Notes under the pieces: generated by a model | Told to the model about the DNA's origin: nothing | Database searches by the model: none | Seen by the model: the letters and a program-made list of their open reading frames with translations, nothing else | Program-made: the position numbers and the translations under genes | Origin: Argyresthia goedartella | Taxonomy: Eukaryota > Arthropoda > Insecta > Lepidoptera > Argyresthiidae | Assembly: GCA_949825045.1 (NCBI GenBank) | Contig: OX463832.1 | Coordinates: 23,492,552 to 23,556,551 of the forward strand | DNA length: 64,000 bases | Reading direction: 5' to 3' | Shown here: positions 32,375 to 43,035 of the stretch, piece by piece | Layout of the letters: each line of letters opens with the position of its first letter | How positions within the stretch are numbered: the stretch's first letter is position 1

Positions 32375-34090
32375 CTAGCGAGGGCCCCCGGGGCCCCAAT
32401 CTGCCTGTAACCGATCAGGTAGGCAGCTATACGCCAGAGGGTCCCATTGTACAAATGGCCCACGCGCCGGTTCCATTGCCACCCTACGACGCCCCCCGAA
32501 GGGGGGTGGGCGTGAATTCAACCGTGGCCGCTCCATGAGCGGGGGGGACATCACATGCGACCGACGAGGACGAGGCGACGAGCGGGGCGACAACTGAGGC
32601 GGCGTCCGAACCGCACCCGCATAGCTCGAAGGTGTCCCATGCCACCCGCCCGTTACGGCCTGCTCAACACACCCAATGTCACGCTGAGTCGGATGCTGAG
32701 TCGCAACCGAAAACTCAGGGCCCCCCATGTGATGACCCTGAGTGCGGCCCTGCACCCTAGTACTGCCTTGTGCACGTGGGGACGTTGGCCCCTGAGTTGC
32801 GCTCCGAGTCGCAAACGAATTCTCAGGGCCCCTTGCCGTGTCACCCTGGGTACGGCCCTGAGGTGGCTGTTGGCCGGACCGGTTCATGCACAACAGATTG
32901 TTGTGGGCCCCACCACAATATCCGCACATTTGTGTGCGCGTGCAGTCCCTAGCCATGTGTGGCCCGAGGCACAGGAAACACCAGCCCCGCTGCTTGGCCA
33001 TCTGGCGCCGTCCCTGAACCCTAAGTTCCCCGAACTTATTGCAATTGGCCACAGCATGGCCAATCTGCCTACAACATGGGCAGGTCTCTCTATGTGGGGT
33101 CAATGCACTCACAGTCCCATATGACTGCCGGTTGGTGCGGTCCTTCCTCGTCGGAGGGTCCCTACTCACAGCGCTCCCGGCAGCTCTCTGTGGCTCCGAA
33201 GGATGGGTGACCGTCAACCCCAAATTCTCTGCCCGTCGAGACTCCTCTTCCAAAAATCCGACCAAGTCGGAGAAGGCGGGCAGGTCCTCGGCCGACCTCC
33301 CGTGAGACTGTTCGAAACGAGTCTGCACGTCAGCGGGTAGGCGGGAAAGTACAATGTACAACAGTAAGTACGACCATTCACCAACCGGAAGTCCAAGATT
33401 CTCTAGAGCCTTGGTGACGGACAACAATGGGTTCAAAACCTCCGTCTGTATGGCCCCGACCTTGTTCACAACCGGGATGCTAAACAAACGGTTCAGTTGG
33501 GCATCGGCGAACCTCCGTTTGTTGTGGTAACGTCTGACCAACAATTGCCTGGCCGTCTCATAGTTGCCCTCCGTAACTGTCAAATGAGCGACCAGCTCCC
33601 TAGGCTCACCCCTCAATGCTGCCACCAGCTGAGCCATCTTGACAGACTTGGTAATGTCCGATCGCAAGTGCACCAAACTGTCGAACAGATTGATGAAGCT
33701 CATCCATTCACCGGACACGCCGTCAAAGGTAAGCATAGTTATCGCGGGTAATCTGGTCCCCGATCCCTGATGCGGCAGAGGTGCTTCAATGTCACCACCA
33801 TGGCTGGACTCGCGCTGTCTACGTATGTCCGCAGCCTTCTGCGTGATAGCAGCTGCCATCTCCATACATTGGTCGACATCCCCTATCAACCGTGACAGCC
33901 TGTCAGGTGCACAACCATCAACTGATTCCGCCTGCGCGGACAATTCGAGCACCCTATTGTAACGTTCCTTAACGTCCATAGACCGCTCCAATACCACATC
34001 ATGCCTATCTAAACGGTCTATCAGACCGTGTGCGGAGGAAAACCATCTGAGTTCCTTAGAAACACCCTTCTGGATTTCAGATAACGACAT
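32375..34090 (-). CDS. BEL/Pao gag
   Basis: 571 residues starting MSLSEIQKGVSKEL at 34090. Residues about 110-280 (LPAITMLTFDGVSGEWMSFI, FDSLVHLRSDITKSVKMAQL) match the DUF1759-type capsid region of BEL/Pao gag. Three zinc-knuckle-like words follow: CPCCRQIGHAVANC, CFLCLGPHMARDC and CGYCGGAHNNLLC. The C-terminus is Gly/Pro/Arg/Gln-rich. The frame ends at an amber codon (TAG followed by GAA), directly in frame with protease. In most BEL/Pao elements gag and pol form one frame, so this is either a mutation or a readthrough stop. A GC-rich palindromic stretch lies just upstream. Confidence 0.9.
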   Translation of the reverse strand: MSLSEIQKGVSKELRWFSSAHGLIDRLDRHDVVLERSMDVKERYNRVLELSAQAESVDGCAPDRLSRLIGDVDQCMEMAAAITQKAADIRRQRESSHGGDIEAPLPHQGSGTRLPAITMLTFDGVSGEWMSFINLFDSLVHLRSDITKSVKMAQLVAALRGEPRELVAHLTVTEGNYETARQLLVRRYHNKRRFADAQLNRLFSIPVVNKVGAIQTEVLNPLLSVTKALENLGLPVGEWSYLLLYIVLSRLPADVQTRFEQSHGRSAEDLPAFSDLVGFLEEESRRAENLGLTVTHPSEPQRAAGSAVSRDPPTRKDRTNRQSYGTVSALTPHRETCPCCRQIGHAVANCNKFGELRVQGRRQMAKQRGWCFLCLGPHMARDCTRTQMCGYCGGAHNNLLCMNRSGQQPPQGRTQGDTARGPENSFATRSATQGPTSPRAQGSTRVQGRTQGHHMGGPEFSVATQHPTQRDIGCVEQAVTGGWHGTPSSYAGAVRTPPQLSPRSSPRPRRSHVMSPPLMERPRLNSRPPPFGGRRRVAMEPARGPFVQWDPLAYSCLPDRLQADWGPGGPR

Positions 34091-34569
34091 GATCGGAACG
34101 ATATTTACTCACAATTTGCAGTAACTCAATTTTGCAGTAACTCAATTTTATTGGACCCTTCAGTTTATAACCCAAACGAGGGAACCCTAAACTATAACTT
34201 AAATAATGTTGTTTTCCTTAAACAAAAGGAACCGAGTTTTATATCTATATAAATTATGCTACACTTCTAATATTCTAATCCTGTAAATAACAAGTTAGTT
34301 TCCCTTTATTATTATAACACACACAGATAATAGTCAATATTAGTTAGTTATAAATTGCTATACACTTGCTGAGTCACATCTCAGTACAACTGGTCATTTA
34401 GGGAAACCTGTAATATCTGTCTGTCTACTACCAGCAATAGACTTATAGCTTACAAATACTACCAATCTATGTGGATATAGGAACAAACAAGTTACCTAAC
34501 CGCCTAGATACCTACAGATTGATAATCCCAAGTCGTGCTTACCTGAAGCCCTTGACGGCTGCAAATCTC
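34091..34569. other. BEL/Pao leader
   Basis: AT-rich untranslated leader between primer site and gag start (minus strand). No gene. Confidence 0.7.
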
Positions 34570-34594
34570 AGGAAACCACGCTCTGCTACCAAAG
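34570..34594 (-). other. BEL/Pao primer binding site
   Basis: Minus strand directly inside the 5' LTR reads CTTTGGTAGCAGAGCGTGG, a form commonly seen in BEL/Pao elements. Confidence 0.75.
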
Positions 34595-35145
34595 TGTTCA
34601 GGCTTCTCAGCACCTAATGACCTCGTAGGGGCCCATCAGCTACGAGGTAGCGTGACGCTCAGGTGCCAAGAAGTGATGAACGTCGGCGATTCACCGAGCT
34701 AAAGTTATGTGGGGTAGATCTAACCTGGTCTGTGCTTCGGTCCCGTCAACCTCCTGTCTCTCTGCAAGGCCCGGGCGCGCCCTAGGCTCTTCTTGGTAGA
34801 CAGGTTCTTCAGCCAACCAGGTATGACTGGCGGGCCAGCGTCAATGAGCACAGTGGTCCAACACAGGTTATGTTTCTACGTGGTAAATACGAATCGGGCA
34901 CGAAAATCTGAACTTTATCCGGTTCGAGAGACACCGGCACACTCAGCTATATTAATAATCCTGAGGGAATCCCGAATACATTCCAGATGCCCTTTGATTT
35001 GATTTCAACCCTAATCAACACGCGTTTTCATTGCGAGGGTTTTTTTTTTGTCTGTCAGTTGTCAAAACTGCCAGATTGACAGCTAACGTCAAATTAAAAT
35101 GACCGTTCAGAAACCATCGATCGAATATCGATTTGGAATCGAACA
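34595..35145 (-). repeat. BEL/Pao 5' LTR
   Basis: 551 bp; plus-strand ends TGTTCAGG and GAACA. It is the complete version of the LTR, with 29 bp more than the other. Confidence 0.92.
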
Positions 35146-35150
35146 ATTGC

Positions 35151-36572
35151 AATGAGGATATTTTTCGCCAAACAAAATGACAATCGAATTATGTTAAAGT
35201 GGATAATCTTGCGAGAATCATTTCTAGAAGCCTAACAATCTATGATATCAATGCCGTATTTCTTTTTCTAATAACCAATTTAAGATATTGGATTTATAAT
35301 TTTGACATTTATGACATGATTCAAACAAACATATATATTTTTTACTTTAATACCTCATAGATGTGCGTTTGCCACCTAATATGGGAAAACGGCATAACAA
35401 TTTTGTAGAAAAGCAGAATGAATTTCAGTATAGAGTTCAAATTACATTATCTAGGTCACATAAGTTGGTTACTCAGAGGCAGTTAGGTATGAACAAGCTT
35501 AAACTATCGCATTACATGACGTGAGAATTTGTTTCCGCTAACAAGTAGAGGTAATAGGTATATTACTGTGTTTGTTGACCATTATTAGATGGTTTTATAT
35601 TCTAAAAGGGTTAACGATACCGCACTACAATGAGGTAGGTATGTTATTAAGGCGATACCTCGTCCGTGCAAAGGACCCCGTTACTCCAGGCGGAAAGATC
35701 CGCAGTGTGAGAGGGACGGAATCGGGCAAAATGAAAAAACGTAGCGTTAAACCACAGAAAATTTGTTTAAAAATAAACTACGCTATTTTGTTAAAAAGTG
35801 TTTTAAGGAGATTTTGCGAATACATAATATCTACATTTTGAACGCAGTTCCACAATGAAATTAGTTAGGATTTCACAATTACTGGAAAAAATAAAACAAT
35901 TTAGAGGTGTTTTCGTAATTAAATTCTATCGAGAAAATTTCATCCAATCGCGTTTTCCTTTTGTGGAAATCTTAATCAAATACTCAATAAACGTTAACCC
36001 AAAAATCAAATCTGTAGATGACTTCATGGTGGAGTAAATGGATTCGAAAAAAACCCCATTTCTTTTTTGTAGCACCTTAAAATGATCGAAAGAAAATAAA
36101 AAAGGGAAAATTTTAAATATTATTATAAATTTAATGAATGAATAGAAATTGAGTTTTTAATAATTCAAAATTGTTTTTTATGTATGTGCTTTACTTACCC
36201 GAATATGGTGTGATAAATAATTTCAGATTAATTTGTAAAGGGTTGACGCCATTAACTATAATATTTTTAAATTATTTCATTGACGTATGAGAATATTAAT
36301 TTCATAGATGATTAAAAGTAGGTATTTACTTAAAAAAGATAAGAACCGTCTTCGTGTGAAAGTTGATAAAATATTATTTGACAAAAGCGATGATGAATGA
36401 TGATATTCTAATATAATGAATTAATAACTCAGACAACTTTATTAGAAACCGTATTTGGTGATGGTTGTTCGAGAGGTTCGAGGGTTCAGCAGAGGAATGA
36501 AGTATCGATCCGTATGTTAAAATAATGAAAATAGAGTGTGATGTTTGAAATAATGATCAAAATCAAAATAAA
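35151..36572 (+). other. LTR element A interior, AT-rich
   Basis: No recognisable gene. Short open frames are present (35572-35841, 35855-36037), Lys/Ile-rich, without motifs. It may be decayed gag or untranslated spacer. Confidence 0.4.
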
Positions 36573-37205
36573 AAAATCAAAAATCATTTATTTCCATAGG
36601 ATGTTGTTACATCACTTAGATCCGTCATTACATTTTTTTGGGTGAGTTCACTAACACAATGGCGGAATCTGTGGAGAAGAGCTCACCGAAGAAACTCCAC
36701 AGTCGTCGCATCTTTTGCGTTTCCTTTTTTAAATAAAATATTGTCAAATTACAAAATGAATGCTAATTATATATCGAAACAGCCTGTTACTCAAACAATC
36801 TATTCCCATGGACATCTGTCCTCTAAGTAATCAGATATCCTATAGTAACCTTTTTTATACAATTTCTGTTTTATTATTATTTTAAACTTGTCTAAAGGTA
36901 AGTTTTTAATATCAGTAGGGACCTTATTGTAATAGCGTATACAATTGCCTTCAAAAGAATTACTAATTTTATGTAGTCGGCTTACATAAGCAACCAACTT
37001 GTCTTTATTTCTAGTATTAACATTGTGTATATCACTGTACTTCTGAAAATTAGTTATATTTCTTTTTACATACACAAGATTGTCATAGATATATTGAAAC
37101 ATAAATGTCAGAATATTGATTTCTTTAAACTTTTCCCTCAGTGACACTCTAGGCCCTAATCTATAAATTGCACGAACAGCCCGTTTCTGCAGAATAAATA
37201 TACTG
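36573..37205 (-). pseudogene. CR1-like RT C-terminal fragment within LTR element A
   Basis: Minus-strand 3' end of a CR1-like element. Text includes ILQKRAVRAI-like remnants, SLREKFKEINILTFMFQYIYDNLVYVKRN, YVSRLHKISNSFEGN, YYNKVPTDIKNLPLDKFK and the terminal KKGYYRISDYL. It is similar in layout to the fragment at 26465-26931 but not identical, so it comes from a different copy or subfamily. 5'-truncated as usual for LINEs. Confidence 0.8.
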
Positions 37206-37349
37206 ATGATGGCGTGTAAGAGATAAATATATAAAATCGATGATGTACTTTTAGAAGAACCAATAATATTTTCATTTATTTTCTCAGCATTTTGAGAAAT
37301 TTTCAGATTAGTTACAGTACCAGTTTACAGTAACATGCAAAATGCCTGT

Positions 37350-37390
<41 letters not shown>

Positions 37391-38914
37391 AGAACTACGG
37401 AACCACAATTTCATTCTTACAATATAAGTTTGCTACAAGCAGTGCACAAGTATTACTGCTGTGAAACACTTTGCGAGTGGCGATAAAGAAAGTTAACTAT
37501 AGAATTATTGTCTGACCAACAAATGTGGTCACTTCGAAATTAATTGCAATTTTTTTTTAAAGGAGGATTTTCACAGGATGTTTACGAATTTTCAGTTTGA
37601 GATCGAAATAAAGAGACTTTTTTTGGTTGGAAATTAAATTAGTTGTAGTCATAAAGTCAGTTTAGATATAAATTGGAACTTTATTAGCCTCTGTACTGTC
37701 AAACCCAAAAATGCAAAATGGCCGCGTCTGTCACGGGGTCGCACGCGAACTCCGCCCGCTAACGTCCCGTTTCATTAAAATGACGATATCTCTATTTTTT
37801 CTATGGGAGCTCTCTAAGAAAGTTATATCCTTGGAATGGCTTTTAAATAAGCTACCGGATAAAAAAGAATAGTCCAGTTTTGCCTAGCAATATATTTTAA
37901 TTTTAATTTTAAATCTATTTTTTTTTTTTTTTTCCAATTATTGTAGAAAAAAATGAAAAATGAAAAAATATAGCATGTTTGTAGTTTATTTACATCTAAA
38001 TATGTTATCGCACATAAATAAATAACAATAACATGCCTCCCCATACAATAATCCTGGAAAGCAATCACCACAACCACACCACCACTCAATAAGCGCTGGC
38101 ACGTGACTGACGGCGCGATATTTCATTGCCTCGGTCAACCACTAATGCTTGCTTTAGAGTAGAAACAAAGGATGTTATGCCTTTCTCCTTCTTTCGGCAA
38201 CGTTTAGTGGAAGTTTGAGCAAGATAGACAAACGCTTTGATTAAATAACGGTCCTTATTTACCGCCTTTTACGCATCGGTCAAAATGTGTCAGCGTGACA
38301 GACTGGGGTATTTTGCATCGGTCAAAATGTGTCCGCGTGACAGTCTAGCGGTTAACATAACTTTTTTATCGGATTTTATTGTTTATTTTATTTTATTGTA
38401 TGTATAAACCCTGTTTCGGTTTAGGCTATTTTGTAAAATTTTGGAATATCAATTCATAGTATAAAGGGAAGATGAAGAATTTATAAGATAAACAAAGGAG
38501 CTACCTGTATGAATGAACGTGTGCATAAACGATGTTATTAGGATTATTATTTTTTATGGAAGAAATATTGATGAATACAAAGTTAATAGAATGGGTATGT
38601 ATGTATGACTGTAGTTAACCAGTACCTAGTGAGAATGAAATATGATATTCCGAGTAATAAAGGAGGTAATTCATTTGAGAACTCAGGGTACAAAGGTAAT
38701 CGCACGATGCGGCGCGCGCGTCAGCATTTTCGCGGCGGCGATCGCTCGCGGTACCAATTTCAGCAAGTACAGCACACGAATTCCGATAGCAACAATCAAG
38801 TAAATATGCAAAATAATAACGAGAATCAGTTTTTTTTTTCGTGCCTAAAGAAGGTTTGGAATGCATTTTTTTTAGTTACGGTAATTAGTAGTAACTTGGA
38901 ACCTTAGACATAAT
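37206..38914. other. LTR element A interior with microsatellite and shared repeat
   Basis: Holds an (AT)n microsatellite at 37353-37388, a block at 37685-37885 whose reverse complement recurs at 44290-44515, and two copies of a 29-bp word at 38273-38301 and 38315-38343. A plus-strand frame at 38605-38907 includes an RGG/Arg-rich segment (RRARQHFRGGDRSRYQFQQ) but I cannot assign it. Confidence 0.5.
37685..37885 (+). repeat. Inverted dispersed repeat, copy 1
   Basis: Contains GTCACGGGGTCGCACGCGAA and AATGACGATATCTC. The reverse complement is at 44290-44515 in LTR element B. Confidence 0.75.
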
Positions 38915-38955
38915 GAGGAGATACATACACTCTCCATGAGTGTATGTATCTCCTC
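38915..38955. repeat. Fold-back inverted repeat, 18-bp arms
   Basis: Arms 38915-38932 and 38938-38955 are perfect reverse complements separated by TCCAT. Confidence 0.9.
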
Positions 38956-41191
38956 CACTCTATTAAGTTAAAACCAAACGCATCTCCAGTATACGTAGCG
39001 GATGGTTTGTTGTATTTCGTTTTGTGGTAGGACTGTACTTGTAGTCACCTGCCTTTGTGCTTGAGTATTTGATCAGAAAGGTAAGTAATATTTAAAGGGA
39101 AAATTTATTTATGTATGTGTCGCCTAGCTCTGACAATGAAGCTAATAAAAAAGTGATTGTGTACGTTTTTTTAGATATCTCAGCATAATTATTTTTTATG
39201 GCAGTGTTTAAGGCGAAGACGAGATATTGAATTACTTACCACAAAGGATAGTTGTATTTTTGACTGGTAAAAGAATGTTGGTATTGTTTAGAAAGAAAAG
39301 TAAATAAGTATGTGATTGTTCCTAGTAACAATGTAAGAGAATGTTTGGAATGTTGAGATTAGAACTCATGCGCACTGAGTAAGACAGCTGGGAATACTTC
39401 ATCTGTTAAGCTTTCGAGAAAAGTTGGACTGATCATCCAATATTTACAGAATGTCTTAAAATTCGAAGGATTCGTATGGATTGAGTATAAGTTATGTTTT
39501 TAGTATGGTACGTAACTATTGGCGAGTCCTCTATGTTATTGTATTTTCATCAAAGTCTAAAAGGTACAAGGTATAATTTATACAAGGCACGAATCCTTCC
39601 TTTTCGATCATGACGTGAACGAGTTTCCTTTGTGAGAAAGTTGGATATCGATGACCTAATAAGCTCGCGAGCAGGCTCAGGCAGGTAGACCTGGAGCCAG
39701 GTACTAGTACTATATGTATTTATGTATTGTTATAAAAAGTACCATATGAAGTAAATACCAATGTGTATAAAAAGTACCTATAAAAGTGCACTCACTGTAT
39801 GTGAATAATAAATATGGATCCGGATCCCGTTAAATAAAGTACCTATATGAAGTGATAAGGAGATTATAATAAAGACTTTGATTGAAAGAGATTGCATATG
39901 AGATGATAGCATATTTAGTTAGATTTTGAAATTATGGTTATGTTATTATTTTATATTTATGTAATACATACTTTATGTAGGGTATGTTTTAGGTGACATA
40001 ATGAAAATTTTGTGAAAAGGTTATAAATGAGATATGACAAATATAAAAATGGTATTTACTAGATATATAAAAAAAAACAGACAAAGAGATATAAAGAAAG
40101 TCAGAGGATATAAAGTTAAAATTTTATTGTAAAATTTTGAGAGTATGTAGTAAATTAGAAATATTGTTTTGTTATTGAGAGCATGTACTTAGGTAGAGAG
40201 GAAAGTCTGTTTTTGTTGTCTGGTATGCAAGTAAGAAAATGAATGAGTTAAAATATTGCTGTTAGAGTAAGTAAAAAATAAATAAATGTTGATGTCGCCA
40301 ACCCTACCCATCCCCTAACTACTTACTACCAACCCTATTTTGTCAACAGGTTGTTTTTTTTTTTTTGCTTAGGTTTTAATTATATACCTATTAAGTATCT
40401 TTAGTTTTAGCATGGTGGATTATAAACCACATTTTACCCATAGTTATAGTAAACAACCTCTGTATGGTTAATTTTTATATATTCTATTAACAATAAAGAT
40501 GTATCGTTTTCTTACGTATATAATTACCTATTTTTTGAAAATTGAAAATGGAAAAAAAAATGAAAATGGCAAACAGGTTAATACATTTGAAAATTAACAT
40601 AAGGATTTTTAGTTATAATTCACTACTGTTGATGTTTTGGACATGTTTTTATTTCAGTATTTTTTTTTTGTATAAGTAGTTATCAGTTGAAGAGTTATCA
40701 GATGGTTAAAATGAAATGTAAGATGTTTTCCAATGTTTGTAGATGTTGATGATGTTATTTGATTTGGCATAAGCATATGGCATACAGCACAGCATATTGT
40801 TTAAAAGTAGTATATTTGAAATTAAAAGATCCAAAAGTCAGATTGCATTGTATAGGTTATTTATTTTTACTTTTGAATTTATAAGTAAAGTTTCTTTTTA
40901 ATGTTAGAAAAAATAAAATATAAATTTTTGTTTCTTACAAAAAAAATGGTTGTTTGTAAAGTAGGTTTACGATCGAGATGTTTACGTGATAAGCCTCCGC
41001 TCGTGAGGATTCCGCGTGACAAGTTTCACGGAATGACTGGCAGCGCTCGAGATGAGACGGGAGATCGGTCCGTCTCTCTCTCGTTATACCTGCGATCGCG
41101 CTCGTGAGGTTTTGGTGTGACACAAGTTTCTGAACATGTCACCCGACTAAAACGATTTTAAAGACGTTATCACGTCAAAAAAGCGGGAAGG
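38956..41191 (+). other. LTR element A, long AT-rich 3' region
   Basis: No gene recognised over 2.2 kb. It ends in the purine tract AAAAAAGCGGGAAGG adjacent to the right LTR. A GC-richer segment at 40985-41105 precedes it. Confidence 0.5.
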
Positions 41192-41344
41192 TGTAGTATG
41201 TGTCCAAATGTACGCACACACACTCACACCTTACGTCTATATAAGTAGGACTGTACTATTATATGATACATTATTATACTGATACACTGAACATTCAACA
41301 ACTCTTTTACTCCAACAAACCCTCTATCAAGGCCTATCCTCACA
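41192..41344 (+). repeat. LTR element A, right LTR
   Basis: 153 bp, about four substitutions from the left LTR; followed by the target duplication GTCG. Confidence 0.88.
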
Positions 41345-41388
41345 GTCGGCATTTTGTGGGTGGAACTTTTTCATTGCTCGTCAGTGTA

Positions 41389-41455
41389 CTAGCCTAGATG
41401 TAGCCACATCCATGTTTTGTCTGATGCTCCTAACAGCGTAAGCCGCATAACTTGG
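41389..41455 (-). pseudogene. CR1-like RT fragment, 5' part of the outermost layer
   Basis: Minus-strand reading YAAYAVRSIRQNMDVATSR. It joins the fragment at 26465-26931 across the TA target site of the mariner-type MITE. The same region of another copy is at 55205-55290. Confidence 0.72.
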
Positions 41456-41496
41456 GACGCTCGCGAGGTAACACTTGGCGCTGACTGAAATACAAA

Positions 41497-41790
41497 ATGG
41501 CAACTATCAGATTCACAGTGGGGGAAGTTATTGTGGAGCTGGCGGGGCCAATGAAAATTATGAAGAATTTGAAGATAAGGCTGACTGAAGGACGACGCCA
41601 CGTACAGGAATCAGAAAGCACGATAATAATGATTGGGACGCCGATAGAAATAATCAGACAGCACCCGGCCGGCAGCACCAGTACCAACACCAGGACCAGC
41701 ACCGATGCGTCAACCGTGGTCTACAACCGGAGGGCGCGGAAGGGGGAGATCTACGGCCGTTATAAGGCCAAGGGTGGTACCGACAAATAA
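41497..41790 (+). CDS. Hypothetical protein of LTR element B (gag-like?)
   Basis: 97 residues starting MATIRFTVGEVIVELAGP. Rich in charged and Thr/Ser residues, basic C-terminus (NRRARKGEIYGRYKAKGG). No domain recognised. A TTGGCGCTGACTG word about 25 nt upstream could be a primer site remnant. Function unknown; gag is only a guess from its position at the 5' end of an LTR-type element. Confidence 0.35.
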   Translation: MATIRFTVGEVIVELAGPMKIMKNLKIRLTEGRRHVQESESTIIMIGTPIEIIRQHPAGSTSTNTRTSTDASTVVYNRRARKGEIYGRYKAKGGTDK

Positions 41791-42254
41791 ACGGTACTAC
41801 CATCAGCCGACCCCACCACTGCGACAACCTCAGCGCATGGTACGAGGAATCGGACGAGGCCGACTAGATAATATCTAAAAAGAAGAAGAAGTCTAGTCAA
41901 ACATTTTCGAGTGAATCCTGAATTTATTTTATCAGTATGAAGATTTTCTGCGACCGGACGAGGAGTGAGGGTTTCCCGGCTCCAACAGGTCAGGGCTATC
42001 CCGGCCACCGAAGCGGACCAGGGTTATCCCGGCCAACTCAAGAAGATGACAACCACGTGCATCTTGGAGCAGTATCCAGTATCAACATGCGTCACGTCCG
42101 CCCAGCTGCCGTCATCACCATCCACGCGACGATGACATGCGTCGAGCGACCTACTTGGACGAAATGTTGTTACTGTGAGGTAAAATAATTAATTGTTTCA
42201 GGCAGGATTAGGAACATAGGTTTTGTTATCAAAGTTTCATCTAACATATACATA

Positions 42255-43035
42255 GTCGGTCCATAAGTTCTGTCACAAATATTTTGCCGCATAGTAAATA
42301 ATACCAAGTTTTATTTTATTTAATACTATATATGGTTTGATAGCTCATTAAATACTGATAAATTAGAACGATTATTGGATTTAAATGCTTAAAGCCATAT
42401 TACACAAATGCTAGTTTCTTCAGAGATTTTGCACTTTTTTACCCAATCAAAAATACGGACGTGATTCACTTTATCTTTTTTCCATGACTCTTAAAACCTT
42501 TCAAACTTACGTGAGATTTTAGTCAGAACCCTCCCTGAACCCGTTACCTTCATTTTGAAGCATAAGATAACTAAGTCTGGGTAAAACTAATTTTCATATT
42601 CACATTTTACGTAGTGTACTTGTTGCCCACAAGATCATTTTTATACGTTTTTCTGAAAACGTAAAAAGTACGTAAAGTTCTCTTTGGGAGCAGTTGGAAC
42701 TGAAAGCTAACAGAAAATCAAATGCTAGTTGTTAAGCATGGTCTAAAATCGAGGTTTCAGAATAAATAAAAAAAACCTTGTTGGTTATCTGGAACACTGT
42801 TTTTTTTATTAAATTTGTGGTAAGTGGTATTTTTGTCAGTTGCGGCGTGTTTTGGGTTCGCGATTGTCTCAAGTTATAAGGTTTTTTGTCATATTGCGAT
42901 AATCGTAAAAAATGTATTGTATTGCAATTTGATTCGTATAAAATAAGCTTTTTAATCATGTATAATACGAATAAGAAAAAGTTTATTGCTGAGTTTTATC
43001 TATCAAAAACCTTGTGACAGAACTTAAGGACCGAC
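42255..43035. mobile_element. Tc1/mariner-type MITE, 781 bp
   Basis: Terminal repeats start GTCGGTCC and continue with TAAGTTCTGTCACAA-like sequence, inverted at the right end (TTGTGACAGAACTTAAGGAC). Both ends are flanked by TA. The termini resemble those of the mariner at 62480-63779 (GTCAGGTCATAAGTTCTGTC). No transposase motif is found; a minus-strand frame at 42732-42959 is unassigned. Confidence 0.78.

Larger units (their letters stand above)
27920..35145 (-). mobile_element. BEL/Pao LTR retrotransposon, 7.2 kb, minus strand
   Basis: Complete structure: LTRs at both ends, a 5-bp target duplication (ATTGC), a primer binding site TTTGGTAGCAGAGCG just inside the 5' LTR (right end, typical of Pao/BEL), gag with DUF1759-like and zinc-knuckle regions, protease, RT, RNase H and integrase in that order. 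No env-like gene. Lesions are few: an amber codon between gag and protease, a one-base shift in protease, an amber codon in integrase and a frameshift near the pol C-terminus. LTR divergence (a 29-bp deletion in the left LTR plus a few substitutions) indicates a moderately young insertion. Confidence 0.93.
27127..41344 (+). mobile_element. LTR element A (short-LTR, probably non-autonomous), host of the BEL/Pao insertion
   Basis: Two direct repeats of 153 bp (27127-27279 and 41192-41344) differ at only about four positions and start TGTAGTATG and end CTCACA. A primer-site-like TGGCGACCTTGCC follows the left one and a purine tract (AAAAAAGCGGGAAGG) precedes the right one. The flanking GTCG duplication shows they belong to one element. 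Its interior, without the BEL/Pao insertion (27920-35145) and a CR1 tail (36573-37205), is about 6 kb, AT-rich, and contains no recognisable pol gene. It could be a large non-autonomous derivative. Confidence 0.82.
26932..41386. mobile_element. Tc1/mariner-type MITE, expanded by nested insertions
   Basis: The left terminus starts CACTGACGAGCAATGAAAAA and continues GTTCCA; the right terminus is its exact reverse complement over 26 bp, and both are flanked by TA, the mariner target duplication. Without the LTR element inserted at 27127-41344 it would be only about 240 bp, so it is a non-autonomous element. No transposase is present in its own sequence. Confidence 0.85.

Noticed and set aside
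38605..38907. RGG/Arg-rich frame as an RNA-binding gag
   Set aside because: Short, followed by low-complexity text, without zinc knuckles or homologous counterpart in element B.
27127..41344. Treating the 14.2-kb span between the A LTRs as one giant autonomous retrotransposon
   Set aside because: The pol genes inside are on the minus strand and belong to the BEL/Pao element with its own LTRs and target duplication.
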